Of a stretch of 64,000 nucleotides of DNA, positions 38,816 to 50,623 are shown piece after piece. Position 1 is the first letter of the stretch. Every line of letters starts with the position of its first letter. Source of the DNA: Vespa crabro (lineage: Eukaryota; Arthropoda; Insecta; Hymenoptera; Vespidae); contig NC_060970.1 in NCBI RefSeq assembly GCF_910589235.1, positions 4,267,487 to 4,331,486 on the forward strand, given 5' to 3'. Made by a program: the position numbers and the translations under genes. The notes beneath the pieces were generated by a model. That model had not been told where the DNA came from. It saw nothing but the letters and a program-made list of their open reading frames with translations, and searched no databases.

Positions 38816-38970
38816 TAGCGACCGTCTGCCGCCGTAGGTAATTACGGAGGGACCGCGCGGCTCTTCGGAGGGCCCCTCGAGCGGAGCGCGCGAGTGACAA
38901 AAAGCCGCGTCTTAATGCAAACGCGGCGGCACGGCCGTAACTCGTTAATTATAGGCCGCCTCTGATTGAT
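38816..38970. promoter_or_regulatory. CpG-rich island with homeodomain sites
   Basis: The unique GC-rich sequence contains the palindrome GTAATTAC at 38,838-38,845, AATGCAAAC (near-octamer), TTAATTA at 38,945-38,951 and CTGATTGAT. Homeodomain core sites inside a CpG-rich island surrounded by CT repeats resemble an enhancer or promoter-proximal element. No TSS or gene is identified. Confidence 0.2.
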
Positions 38971-39479
38971 CCGCGCGCGGCTTCGAGTGAGAACGAGTGC
39001 TCTTTCATGCCGAGCGCGATATGGACTCTCTTTCGTGAGCGGAGGAGAAGAGAAGGAAGAGAAACCACAAAAAAAGAAGAAAAAAAAAAAAGAAATAAGA
39101 ATGACAGAGATAGAGAACGTACGTGGCACGATACGTGGAGCAGCAACTCTTTCGCTCTTCCTCACTCATGGCCTGTCGATATATATCCGGTACGCGGCAC
39201 GCGCGTCCCAAAGGGCCAAAGCTTCTTAGCGCGTGGAAAAAAAATTAATTGAAAAATACCGACGCCCGTTCGGTTTTGAACTACGGGATACATGCGAGAT
39301 GAAGTGTTTGAAGGAAAACGAGTTCTTCTTAGTCGTTGTCCATTCCTTTAGAACGATCCAACATTATTTTTTCTTTCACAAACATTTAAACAAAGTAACT
39401 CATTAGTGGAAAAGGCCGCGCTAATAAGTAATTATTTATCACGTGAAAAAAGTTAACGGATAGATAATAGTCGTGACAG

Positions 39480-40350
39480 AATGTAATTAGAAAAAGAAAA
39501 TACAATATAGTTCATAAAGCTCATGCACATATTCTAATAGAAATATATATAACATATACGGATAGAAGATAGACGCGATAAAAAAGATGATAGTAATAAA
39601 AGATTTCAATTAATGCGATCAAATAGCAAGTATGTATCAAGGAATCGATTGACTCTAATAACATATCAATGTTTACCTCGTATACACTAAAGCTCTCGAA
39701 TATAAGCAGATAATTGGAAAAGAAAATAATACTTGGAAAAAGAAATACTACATAATCATTGCATTCATTCGCATGCTCTAATGGAAATACGTAAGATTAG
39801 AGGACAGACGGGATGAAAAGATGCTGATAAAAAGAAAGCATTCACAGAAAATGCGATTAATTAGCAAGTATGTATCAAGGAATCAATTGACTCTAATAAT
39901 ATATCAATGTTTACCTCGTATACACTAAGCTGTCGAACGTAAGCAGAGAATTACAAAAAAAACAAAGTACTACATAATAATTACACTCATTCGCATATGC
40001 TTCAATGGAAATACGTGCGGATAGAGGACAGAGAAGATAAGGAAGATGCTGGTAAGAAAAAAAAAAAAAAAAGCAAGTATGTATCAAGGGATCGATTGAC
40101 TCCAATATGTTTACTTCGTATACACTAAGCTGTCAAACATAAGCATAGGAATAGGAGAGAAAGAAAATAATCGCGAAAGAAAGTGTTTAGAAAGGAAAGA
40201 TTTCCTATTAACATTGAAACTAATTAAATGGTCGAAATGAAAATATAAAAGGGGGAGGGAACAGGGGATGGATAAAAGAAGATAGTCGCGATAGAAAGTG
40301 ATCATTAAGAAAAGACTATTTCTCGCGTTAATTAGTTACCAAAGAAGATA
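39480..40350. repeat. degenerate tandem array, unit about 210-240 bp
   Basis: The anchor GCAAGTATGTATCAAGG starts at 39,626, 39,863 and 40,073 (spacings 237 and 210). It is followed each time by ATCGATTGACT or ATCAATTGACT, CAATATGTTTAC- or ATCAATGTTTAC-like sequence and CGTATACACTAA. A partial copy precedes it from about 39,490 (TAATAGAAATA...GATAGAAGATAGACG). More decayed pieces run to about 40,350 (AAATAATCGCGAAAGAAAGTG and AGATAGTCGCGATAGAAAGTG). The array is AT-rich and encodes nothing convincing. Confidence 0.85.
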
Positions 40351-41317
40351 TTTTAAGACAAATAGTCGAATATCTCCGAGTTGAAAAATATTTATTAGAC
40401 GTGTACGTTTATTCATCTAAATGATAATGGGAGCATGAAGAAAATTATCACGAGCGTAAACTGTTAAGATCGAAAATATTTTCTTTTGGACGAACGACTG
40501 GACAAAGGGATACACACACAAACACATTACATTTTTCGTACCTGACACACCCACGCTGGCTGGCTACTGTGCCGAGGGAAGTAAAGTAAGAAGAAGGTAG
40601 TAGAAGAGAAAGAGAAATGAAAGAAGATGGAGCGATTAAAAGGGAACGAGGCAAGGAGGAGAAGGAGGTGGAGGAGAATATACGTATAGGTCGAAGTCGA
40701 GCCGGTCTTGAACGAGATGGGTTCACGCTCGCATTCGTTCGCAAAAGGGCGAGAGAGTTGGAAACGAAAGAACGAAGAAGCAATGTATATATGTATGTAC
40801 GTACGAACGAGTCCTCTGTGTATGTGTGTGTGTGTGTGTACGTGATGTGTATGTGCGCGCATGCCTGCAAAAGCGTTGGTAGCGTTGCTCTCTCCCCCTA
40901 TAAATATGTATAGCCAATATCCGCTTACACACGTTCAACCATAGTGCACACTTGGCAATATAGTCGCTAGGAATACGTAGAGCGAGTTTAAGGGCACGGG
41001 GGATAGATAACTCGAGGAAAGGGGGAGAGGTAGGATATATAGATAACGCGCGACGCCTAGCCTATCTACGCCATCTTTATACTCCCGTAGATGTGATATG
41101 CGTTTGTCTACGTGCGGATAAGTCTCGTCTACCTACGTACATACGTATGTATGTACCACGTATGTATGTACGATTATATATCTTTATACTTATGTATATA
41201 CAGTATATACCGGAGTGAATCCTTTGCCATCGTAGAGATCCACCGGCGCATATCATAGGAAAATATCTAATCTGCATGTATTTACGTTTGACGTGTCGAT
41301 ATCAGAGCTTGAGCTAG

Positions 41318-41390
41318 CTTCTTCTTCTTCTTCTTCTTCTTCTTCTTCTTCTTCTTCTTCTTCTTCTTCTTCTTCTTCTTCTTCTTCTTC
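41318..41390. repeat. (CTT)24 trinucleotide array
   Basis: A perfect 73-base CTT array (GAA on the minus strand). Confidence 0.95.
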
Positions 41391-42772
41391 GTTAAGGCGT
41401 CGTCTTCTTATCGTCGCGTAAGAAAATTAAATTACAGGAACCCTTCCAAGAGATATTAATAAGATCACCCTTACGTCGCGGGAAATTTGGATTTTTTAAT
41501 TTCACACGAATTTCTTCTATTTATATATCTATATCGATCATAAAATCATGCTTAAAAAAATTATCTTAAAAAAAGAATCACGTCATTTTTCTTTGTTTCT
41601 TACTTCCTTCAAATTTCGTCTCATTTTTCGTCGTCAACCGCATCGAAGAAGGGGCTATATATGGTCGCCAATTTGCAAGGTGCAACGCTACGATCGCATT
41701 AGTCAAGGTACCCTATCACCTCGCAACCATCGCGTAACGGTATGCGCCAACGAACGTTGCGATTCGAGCTCTTTGCTTCTTCGTTCTTTCCTTTACGACG
41801 ACGAGATCGCGATGACGTTAATGATCAACTTAATTACGACGTGACTCGGCGTGAATATGAACGACGATCGATCGATCGATCGATACATCAATCGTCATTT
41901 TTTATTTACTTTATTTATTATAATGTTCCTCTACCACGTTGCTTTTCATCGTACCACTTAGGGCCTTATAAATTTATATGAATCCACGATAAACATACTA
42001 CGTGCCTCCGCTCACCTTATTATCGACGCGAAAAATATTTATTAATCACTGAATGAAACCCGACGAAGTATCGATAAAATCTTAATGAGTTAATTATCTA
42101 TAATTCGATCGCAAATCTATTCATAAAACGGACGAATACGTCGTTGTCCCGTAGAAATTTGCATTTGGTAAAATGGAAAATCCGGTCTCAAAGAAAAAAA
42201 AAAGAGAGAGAGAAGAAAAAAAAGAAGAGAAAAAGTATAGGGAAAAAAAAAGAAAAAAAAAAAAACGATGAATTTTACTTGCACTTGCCAATTACTATCT
42301 TGTCCTACAATATGTTAACAGATTATTATTATATCGAGTAACTCTCGCACGATAGTCAGCCGGAAAATCCGGCCGTCTCGTCAGTCTCAGACGCGTGGTT
42401 TCGTTAATGCCTACCTGCGCCTGATTCTTCGCTCTGTCTCGCAAAGCACACGCGTTCTAGTGTATTCCTCGCGCTACTAGATACATTCTATCTATCTCTA
42501 TCCCTCTCCCTCTTACGTAGATTGAACGATGGCGAAGCTAAGAGGGGAGAGAACTCCCCCATCGTTGCCGACTAATTAATGCAATAATTATTAGCACGAG
42601 AAGATCCTATCTGCCCAGCGGGTCTTTCCTTCGTCTCCTCAACGCGTCCACGGTTTTTCTTCTTGTCGCTGCACTACGATATCTTACGAGTCAGGCCGTC
42701 GAACCCAACAAGCAACGAATGACGCCGTTGTCGATGCCCTCCCTTCTTTTTACTCCTTACAAAAGTACATAT

Positions 42773-42783
42773 ACATACATACA

Positions 42784-42812
<29 letters not shown>
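42773..42812. repeat. (ACAT)10 tetranucleotide array
   Basis: A perfect ACAT array passing into a short TA run. Confidence 0.95.
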
Positions 42813-42819
<7 letters not shown>

Positions 42820-43313
42820 TATTCGTGCCTTCTAAACGGAGCGAACTCGGTAAAAGCGATGAAATCAATGTCGACACGGCACTCGCGATACTTTCACTTC
42901 GCCTTAAACTCCAAAGTTAGATTTTCATCGTATTCTGTATCTTTTTCTTTGAATTATTTTTTTTTTTGTTTTTTTTTTTCTCTTTTTTTTTTGTTTTTCT
43001 TTTTCTTTTCTTTTTTTCCCCCCTTTAAATCATATAGCCGGTTATCGGAAAGAAGACTGTTTCTTAGAACATGTTGACTATGTAGCAACTGTGAAAAATA
43101 TACGGCCAGTATCAATCCATATTTATGTTCTCCCGTACTACTATATTACAATTATCTACTAATTAGTAATTACAGCCTCATAAATCACAATCATTTATTG
43201 CGCTCTGGCCTATCACTTTGGAGCATTCGCTTTGATCACCGCGGCGGTTCATCCAAGTATACGCGTCCCAACTCGATATCTGTGTTCGGCTATGCGCTTC
43301 ATCCGGCCATCTA

Positions 43314-43384
43314 TGTGCGTGCGTGCGTGCGTGAATACTTGCATGCGTGCGTGCGTGAGTGCATGCATGCATGCATGCGCGCGT
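43314..43384. repeat. GTGC/GCAT alternating purine-pyrimidine tract
   Basis: TGCG units and GCAT units alternate with a short break (AATACTT). Most of it is strictly alternating purine-pyrimidine and so has Z-DNA potential. Confidence 0.85.
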
Positions 43385-43452
43385 TCGTCGAATTCGAAAA
43401 GTGCTCCGTGTATTATGCAACAAACGTTTACGTATTTAAATTTATTGTAGAC

Positions 43453-43457
<5 letters not shown>

Positions 43458-43495
<38 letters not shown>
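43458..43495. repeat. (TA)n microsatellite
   Basis: A TA run of about 38 bases, 75 bases after the alternating GC tract. Confidence 0.95.
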
Positions 43496-43500
<5 letters not shown>

Positions 43501-45085
43501 TTATTCGCATATTTTCAGCTACTCCTTTATAATAATCTCACTTAGCGTTAGATAGGGCAACGTTCGACTTCTAAATCATTACGATTAAGTTAATGTTAAA
43601 AAAAAAAAAAAGAAGAAAAAAAAAGACAAAAAAAGAAAAGGAAAAAGAGAGAAAAAAGAAATATTAAGTATCTTGCAGTTAATGATCTCGTGAATTTTCA
43701 CTTGGCTGACTCGAAACTACGATGTTACACGTCATAGGAAGAAAATATCTCTTTTCTTTAATTCGAGTCGATGGTATCTATCGGTGTGGTCACGAAACAC
43801 GATTTCTTAGTTAGACTATCCAATTGTTAAATTCTCCCAAGAAGGCATGCTCGGTTTGTGCCTTATTCCACGATGCGTGCCACGCTTGGACGGCATTTAC
43901 CTTTCTTTACTGCCTCTTTTACACGCACTTTCCCCTGTCGTTTCCTAACGTTCCTACGGCTTCTTCGCCTTTGCTCATTAGTAAACGCGTAAACCGTTGC
44001 TACTTCTTCGCGATGCGTTTCAATTATTTTGGAGAACGATCACAATAGATGTGTTCCGTATTCTTACCCGTTAAATCTGTCCGACTAACTATCTAATTTC
44101 TTCCTTTGAAAGTTTTCGTTCGAGAGCTTTCTACAAACTCAAGAAACGGAAATAAACTGTTCGCGAATTGAGTACCGGAGTTCTCTTTAATCTATTCAGA
44201 TATCTCCGTTCGTTAAAATAGATAGATACCTCTATATCATTTATTATTATTTTCGTGGTCTATAGTACTATTTCGATCGTAAAAGGAAAAAAAAAGAGAA
44301 AGAAAAGAAAATAAATAAATACATTGTATCATTTTTTTTTTTTTCTATTTGGAACGTCGAACACGGAGATCGGTATATACGAGCGATCATTTATATTGAT
44401 ATGGAGCAATTATAAAAGAAAGTCTCAAATTGTCCGACATTTAAACTATTATATATACGTGAGCAATCAATTATTTTCAATACGACATTTTCGCATAGAT
44501 ACAGAGAGATAAGTGTAAGATTAAGCACGCCCCGATTATCATATTAATTTCTACGATCTCGATGCCTTACAATAACAACAATAACAATCCGTCGATCTAG
44601 GAAGCGGAAATAACTAGAAATTGAAATTTCATTTCAATAACAATCAAAGAGCGCTCTCGTTGCCATCGCATGATTAATTGATCCTCATCACGAAACTAGA
44701 AGAACGAACACGTGCAGTCTATATCTACGGGAATTCTTCTCTATAAAAGACTTTACAAAAAAAAAAAGAAAAAAAAAAAAAAAAAGAAAAAATCTTTTCT
44801 ATCGTCTAATGAATATAATCGAGCATCTTCGAGATTATATATATATATATCTAATTGGGCACAAGAAAATTATAAATGAGCTCGCCTACTGTGCCACATT
44901 GCCATTCAATTAATACTACAATTAATATCGATCGATTTAATCATTTAATAATAACTTAAAAATAGGTATGTTCAAATTTATATGAATCCAGAATCGCTTG
45001 GTGTTTGATTTTACTATTGCGTACATAAAATATTTCGTTCGGCTTGACAGTGATTTTGATGTCATCGTATAGAAAAGAGAGATAA

Positions 45086-45152
<67 letters not shown>

Positions 45153-45377
45153 AGAAAGGAGAGAACGGAGACAAAATGATTCGAAGAAATTTCGCAGAGC
45201 TTTAATTGCGGCCATCTTTCAAGGCATCGCAACAATGTGACCGTGTCCGTGAAGAGTACGAGTGGCGAATGAACGAGACGTACCGGTTCCATTATTCGCG
45301 TCGCGAAAGAAGGAACGCTCACGACCTTTAAAACGTAACACACAACACAACAACGTTTCTTTCTCTCTCTTTCTTTC

Positions 45378-45410
<33 letters not shown>

Positions 45411-48096
45411 GTTGTTGTTTTCTCTCGCTCTCACATGCGCGTGTCTCGGGAGTATCGCGAGAGGAAAGAACTTTATTATTGATGGCGTATTGAAACCGTA
45501 TGAGCCTGGTGATAAAACTCGCTGGGCCTACGGCGCCGCGGAGGTCCCCACTTAACGTCCAAGATTATATACGAGCGTGGGAGGAGGGAGAGAGGCAAAG
45601 AGAGGAAGAAGAGAGAACTTCAGGGCCAAGTCGTCTTGTATTTTTTTTCTTCTTTTTTCTTTCTTTCTTTCTTTCTTTCTTTCTTTTCCCTGTCTGATTC
45701 TTCTTCTTCTTCTTCTTCTACAGTGTCTGATGCGCGCTCATATGATTTCTCTTTTAAAATCATCGCGTCTATTTCCCGACAGAGACTTTATTCTTTTACT
45801 TTGTTCAACTTACGATCCATCGATATAGTTTATCGCATCGATAAATTTTCAAGAATTCCATTCTCGCCTACCACTATAATATACCGAGTTCTACCAATTC
45901 TATACAAAGAAAAGAAAGAAAGAAAGAAAAAGAAAGAGAGAAAAAGAAAGACTGACAGAGGAGAGAGAGAGAAAGAGTTTCTCCTTTTATTTTACGAATG
46001 TCCCTCTACAATGATCCATTATGAGTTTATGGATCCGTTGAATATTTTGTCATAGTTGAATTTCGGAACGTTCGGACGACGATGATACTACTACCGTTCG
46101 AACGAATATCGTTTACACGGCAGACGCTTCGTCCAGCCATTTCGTTAGCGTTCGATTATTTATGGAAGCCACCGTTACGCGTGCACATCTTTATGCATTT
46201 ATTTGCATACACGAACGCATCGTATATACGCACACGAATACACGAGGAGAACTCTCTCGAATACTTTGTAATTACGATCGAGCAGATGGCTGTTATATTT
46301 GATGTCATAAACCCTTTTGCCATTGTTCGATTCCTTTTCCCCTCTCATTCGACTACCATAATAATAATATCATGATGTCCCATCAACGTTCGATGAATTC
46401 ACCATAAAACTTTTTTTCTCGAACCGACACTTTTTAACAACATCCATATTTTAATTATCTGCGACTATCGTACGCAATTCGATTTGAAAACGTTTTTCTT
46501 TACTCGACAACGTTGATTTTCCGAAGACTACTATTACAAAGGACGAGAAGCGAGAGCTAAAGTGCACGCACCTGCCGACCACGCGATTCTTCGACTTCCT
46601 ACTCTCGTAATTTCGTTTAACAGAAGAAGCGCCCACAATTTCTGTCGATCTATCGACTTGCACCTGCCAATAGCGATTGCAGAATACCAACCGTTTTTGA
46701 TCCTCTCGATGACGTATATACATACATATATATATATATACATATGAGGAAACGAGGACGATATTGTTGTACGGATCGTATCGAGAAAATATTATATCAA
46801 TGAAAAAATATTTATAATAGCTCTTGTATATAAAAAAAAATTGGATACTATAATAAATCATTTATACCATCTTTTAAATAATTTCTATTTAAAAATGTCT
46901 ATTTATGTATATTATCTTTTCAATCATTTCTATCAGCAAATGTCTATTTATGTATATATCTATTTAAAAGTTCCATTTATAAAATTAAATATTAATTTAT
47001 AAACGCGAACCTTGTATAATCTATGAGTATATAAAACGCCGAGAGAAAAGAGATGGTAAATAAAGCAATTTACTAAAGATATTTCCACGTAGCTCGTATA
47101 TCAGTCTCAGCGTCAGGCGAATTGCAACTTTTAATGCTCGGCATATGCCACGTCCAAAAGCAAGACCGGACCTCCTTGTAGTCGGTTCTTTAATGGCCAC
47201 GATATTTTATCTCCCGGACTCTACGCCGATCGACGATCAAACGCCAAGGATCGATACAAGCTACAAATTTAGCTACTCCCGCTGCGAAGGCTGCTGCCCT
47301 ATCGATGACCACGTGCTAAATTATCTCCCTTTTATCTATTGTTCAGACTTTCAATCCTACGGAGTACGATTACAGAAGAAGAAAAAAAAAAAAAAAGAAA
47401 AAAAAAGAAAGAAAAAAGAAAAAGAAAAATCGTCTATCTATCCACGTTACGATAACCATCGCGTAGAAAGACGAAAAACAACGAAATGTGTTTTGCTTTT
47501 CTTATAGCCTTCATATTTTCAACGTTATCTCACGCACATAGTATAAATACATACATGGATACGCAAAACGGACAAATACGCGGGAGGACGCAATGCCGAA
47601 TAAGCTTAACTTTAACGTGGTTCACGGATCCTCGTTTTATTTCAACCGGATTATTCCCCGTCGTATTTCAGATTGGGATTTGGAAAGCATCGTCCCTTTG
47701 TATTAATAACGATCCACATCTCCCTGGTAGGCATCCCTTCCACTTGCCGTTCAACCCCCTCCCTCCCTCCCTCCCACCCTCCCCCATCCTACCAAGCTCT
47801 CCGGTGGTAGCGAGCTCCGGCTACCTATTCTCTTCTCAACAACGAGCCCTTGTTTTTGTTTATAGCGATTCTGGAGAGTATGAGGGTACACCTAAATCTT
47901 AGGATTACGAACGAGTGTCAAGCGTCTACCCTTCGCCTTTGTCTCCGTTTTACGATTGTGCCATCGCCTACGGTGGTACACGAAGCTAGGGGATGGGACA
48001 AGCCGGAGGTAATTTTTGAAAAGCAATCTCTACCTGCTGACAGATAACGATGAGGAAAGCTGCTTTTAGAATTCGTTTTGACGAGAGACGACCGAG

Positions 48097-48098
<2 letters not shown>
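43496..48098. other. non-coding DNA, AT-rich with scattered repeats
   Basis: A-rich tracts 43,597-43,660 and 44,757-44,794, GA at 45,089-45,150, CT at 45,381-45,404, TTTC array 45,657-45,686, and AATGTCTATTTATGTATAT twice at about 46,893 and 46,938. Frames at 47,145-47,507 and 47,486-47,902 are partly non-repetitive but have no recognisable domain. Confidence 0.5.
45089..45150. repeat. (GA)31 microsatellite
   Basis: A perfect GA run of about 62 bases. Confidence 0.95.

Positions 48099-48154
<56 letters not shown>
48099..48154. repeat. (CT)28 microsatellite
   Basis: A perfect CT run of about 56 bases. Confidence 0.95.
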
Positions 48155-48157
<3 letters not shown>

Positions 48158-48309
48158 ATCTCTTCCTTTAAATCGAATCATACGAATTCGGTAATGCAGT
48201 CTCTATCAGTCTACACGCTATTTTACAATTAACTATCGAATCTAACCCGAAAAACTCACGAGACTTACTATTAGTTCTATTAATATTATATGATATTATA
48301 ATACATCGA

Positions 48310-48327
48310 TATTATTATTATTATTAC

Positions 48328-48400
<73 letters not shown>

Positions 48401-48401
48401 G
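48310..48401. repeat. (ATT)30 trinucleotide array
   Basis: ATT array of about 92 bases with one ACC interruption. It marks the left edge of the repeat-poor gene region. Confidence 0.95.
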
Positions 48402-48713
48402 TAGAAAGTAAACATTGCTACGATTCAAGTTGCATTCACCTCAAACGTTGTAATACAATATCTGTATTTAAACAATTTATTAATAAAGATTACTGTAAAG
48501 AAAAATGTTCAATTAATTATTGCTTGAATGAAATATGGAAAAAAAAAGTCGATATCAATGTAATCATGGACTATTATGATAGTTCAACCTATTCAATCGT
48601 ATTAATATTAAAGACTAGCCTTCAGGAATGCTGATAAATATCTAACAAAGATAATTGACTGTTAATGGGTTTAATAAATAATGTGCACGAACGAAACTCA
48701 ATGTACGAAGCAA

Positions 48714-48779
48714 TTACTCAGGCCCTCTAACACGAGAGAACCAAATAGAGTTGTCTATAGATGATCCAACGACGTTCAT
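48714..48779 (-). other. candidate exon start after a strong acceptor, 21-codon frame
   Basis: TTTCTTTTTTGTTTCAG is followed at once by ATGAACGTCGTTGGATC. The frame is open for 21 codons to TAA. It could be a further 3' exon of the minus-strand unit or an unused site. No matching donor is identified. Confidence 0.15.
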
Positions 48780-49130
48780 CTGAAACAAAAAAGAAACATC
48801 TTACTTTTTGCTTTTATTACATTTACTTTGATGTAAACAACAAATAACACATTCTGTAAAAACCACAAAAGTGCAATATATTAATGTTCTTAATGCTAAG
48901 TATCATGCATGTTCAAAAATCTTTGCTAATCCGTAAGAAATAAATTTCCAAAGGAATGTAAAGACTTTTAAACTGTTCGACATACAAAGATTCAGCAAGA
49001 TTGGAGAAAAAAAAAGGTATAGTAAAAAATTCCAAAATTTGCTGAAACTTTGCAAAATACCCGGAGATTAGTATTTCCACTCCTGAGTGGAAAAAAATTA
49101 TGTCTTGCGTCTTTCCGACCCTACCTGCTT

Positions 49131-49176
49131 AAAAATTAAAAAACATTCACACCTAAGTATGCTACCTGCCTACCTA
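49131..49176 (-). promoter_or_regulatory. cluster of three TAGteam (Zelda-type) heptamers
   Basis: On the minus strand CAGGTAG occurs at 49,137-49,131 and 49,168-49,162, and TAGGTAG at 49,176-49,170, within 46 bases. These heptamers bind the early zygotic activator Zelda in Drosophila, and related motifs are reported in other insects. Each alone is expected several times by chance in 64 kb; the cluster is the point. They could also be read as CAG/GTAG splice donors. Confidence 0.25.
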
Positions 49177-49412
49177 TTCCTATATTTAAAAAATTTGGCA
49201 AAACATTCGTTCCAACACACACACTCCACGATTCTCTCACATACCACCAGGGTGCAAAAGCCTACACTAGAGAGTATGCCCCGGGGCATCTCTGACACCC
49301 TAGCTCAACCACGTATTTTATAATTCTTAACTAATTATAGGTACGTACCAATTTGCTGAAATCGACTGTCAAGGTTAGTGACCTTTGCGTAAGGTTTTAC
49401 TTTCAATATAAA

Positions 49413-49438
49413 GTACTAGTATATAAACATACTAGTAC
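49413..49438. other. perfect 10-bp inverted repeat, 6-base spacer
   Basis: GTACTAGTAT and ATACTAGTAC flank the spacer ATAAAC. It lies in AT-rich unique sequence downstream of the predicted minus-strand gene. Confidence 0.75.
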
Positions 49439-50276
49439 CATGCGAATACTATTACTTTATTCATTAAAATATATTTCATCTAATATTCAAAAGAATTGAA
49501 TGTTATTTTGCATAAAGCACAATTTTCAATATAAATATTTTTACATACCGATACACTATCATACTCTAGTAACATACGAATGTTTCTATTCATTATCGTG
49601 TAAATACTTTAATATTTTATTTATTAATTAAATACTTTCCATATGTATTTTGTAATTTGATTAAAAAATGTCGTGGAACGATGTACAATCCACCACCTAA
49701 CACGTACACACAGGTGCAAAGTACATCGTGCACGATCACTAACCTTATGACAATCGCCAATGAGGGGGAACTTAAAACTAAACCCATACAAACTGTTTCT
49801 CATCCATGCGAGTAACACCTGGGCACTCGCATCTGATGAAAACGCAGATTGCACAGGGGGGAGGGGGGAAGATTAAAACATTAATTGCTGAAAATCCTGA
49901 GCTAAAATTGATTAACTTATTATCTAAGCCTAAACGGACTATGACTCTACAAGTCTCTTTGTTTTTCATTAATGACTCTATTAGACTTTTGTTTTAATTC
50001 AAAATCAGTGACTCTATTGAGACTTATCTTTTATTAATAAAATTGATAAAATATTTTATTAAATTTTTCATGCAATCAAAAACCTCGGACGATTCCTTTC
50101 AACAAGTGGCTATTCTAATAAAACGATAAAATCATGATATACCACTTGTATTCGAGAATCTATCCGTCACGGATGGTTTGTCTTCTTGCTCATTTTTTGG
50201 TACATCTATATCGACATATCGTAGCAGATTGCGATCTAATATACTAAGTACGAAGCAATGCATGTAACACATACCT

Positions 50277-50282
50277 TTTATT
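50277..50282 (-). terminator. candidate polyadenylation signal AATAAA
   Basis: AATAAA on the minus strand follows a 9-bp stem-loop and precedes a GT-rich stretch (GTATGTGTTAC). It lies about 340 nt after the stop of the 59-residue frame, so it would give a 3' UTR of normal size. The hexamer alone is common by chance; position is the support. The next bases, AAAAG/GTATGT, could also be a splice donor. Confidence 0.3.
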
Positions 50283-50285
50283 AAC

Positions 50286-50313
50286 GAAATCGGGTAAATG
50301 AATGCCCGATTTC
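50286..50313 (-). other. perfect 9-bp stem-loop in the predicted 3' UTR
   Basis: GAAATCGGG (50,286-50,294) and CCCGATTTC (50,305-50,313) are perfect inverted copies around a 10-base loop. In minus-strand RNA the hairpin sits immediately 5' of the AATAAA and could be a 3'-end or stability element. Confidence 0.55.
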
Positions 50314-50623
50314 ACCACTAACAACGCGAACAAAAACGAAGAAATAAAAGGATTAATTAATTGTACTGCTAATTAATAGCTACTCAACCCGATGAAACAA
50401 GAAGACCCTAGCCTGATATAATAAAAATAAGCATGCACAATAAATGAACAATGGAAAACATGCACAAAGAAAAACATACTATTCGTGAGTAAATCCAAAA
50501 TAAGAGTTACTCGCGTACTCGTCAATAATTAATTTAGAAAAATTACAACCAGTAACTCGTGCCGATTCGGACCTTTCATCCTCGGCATGATGAGTACTGG
50601 AGGGACCTTAATTTTTTCACTTA

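Larger units (their letters stand above)
40351..43457. other. non-coding DNA with several microsatellite classes
   Basis: GT tract 40,817-40,839, (CTT)24 at 41,318-41,390, GATC repeats at 41,865-41,884, a GCCGGA/TCCGGC hairpin at about 42,359-42,373, (ACAT)10 at 42,773-42,812, T-rich 42,956-43,020 and alternating GC/AT dinucleotides 43,314-43,384. No gene is seen. Confidence 0.55.
48402..50257. other. repeat-poor AT-rich region downstream of the predicted gene
   Basis: There are no GA/CT microsatellites here, in contrast with everything to the left. Apart from the sites listed separately I see no coding evidence. Open frames at 49,087-49,323 (+) and 49,624-49,854 (-) are short and have no splice or codon support. 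At 50,123-50,260 on the minus strand there is an open frame of 46 codons from ATG (MCYMHCFVLS...), of unknown meaning. Confidence 0.5.

Noticed and set aside
45459..45555. coding-like tail RGKNFIIDGVLKPYEPGDKTR
   Set aside because: Only about 30 codons of plausible sequence at the end of a CT-repeat frame, with no bounding splice sites.
47145..47902. two overlapping frames, one with a signal-peptide-like start
   Set aside because: Poly-lysine and proline-rich parts come from A-rich and CCT-rich tracts. No domain, and the hydrophobic start alone is weak.
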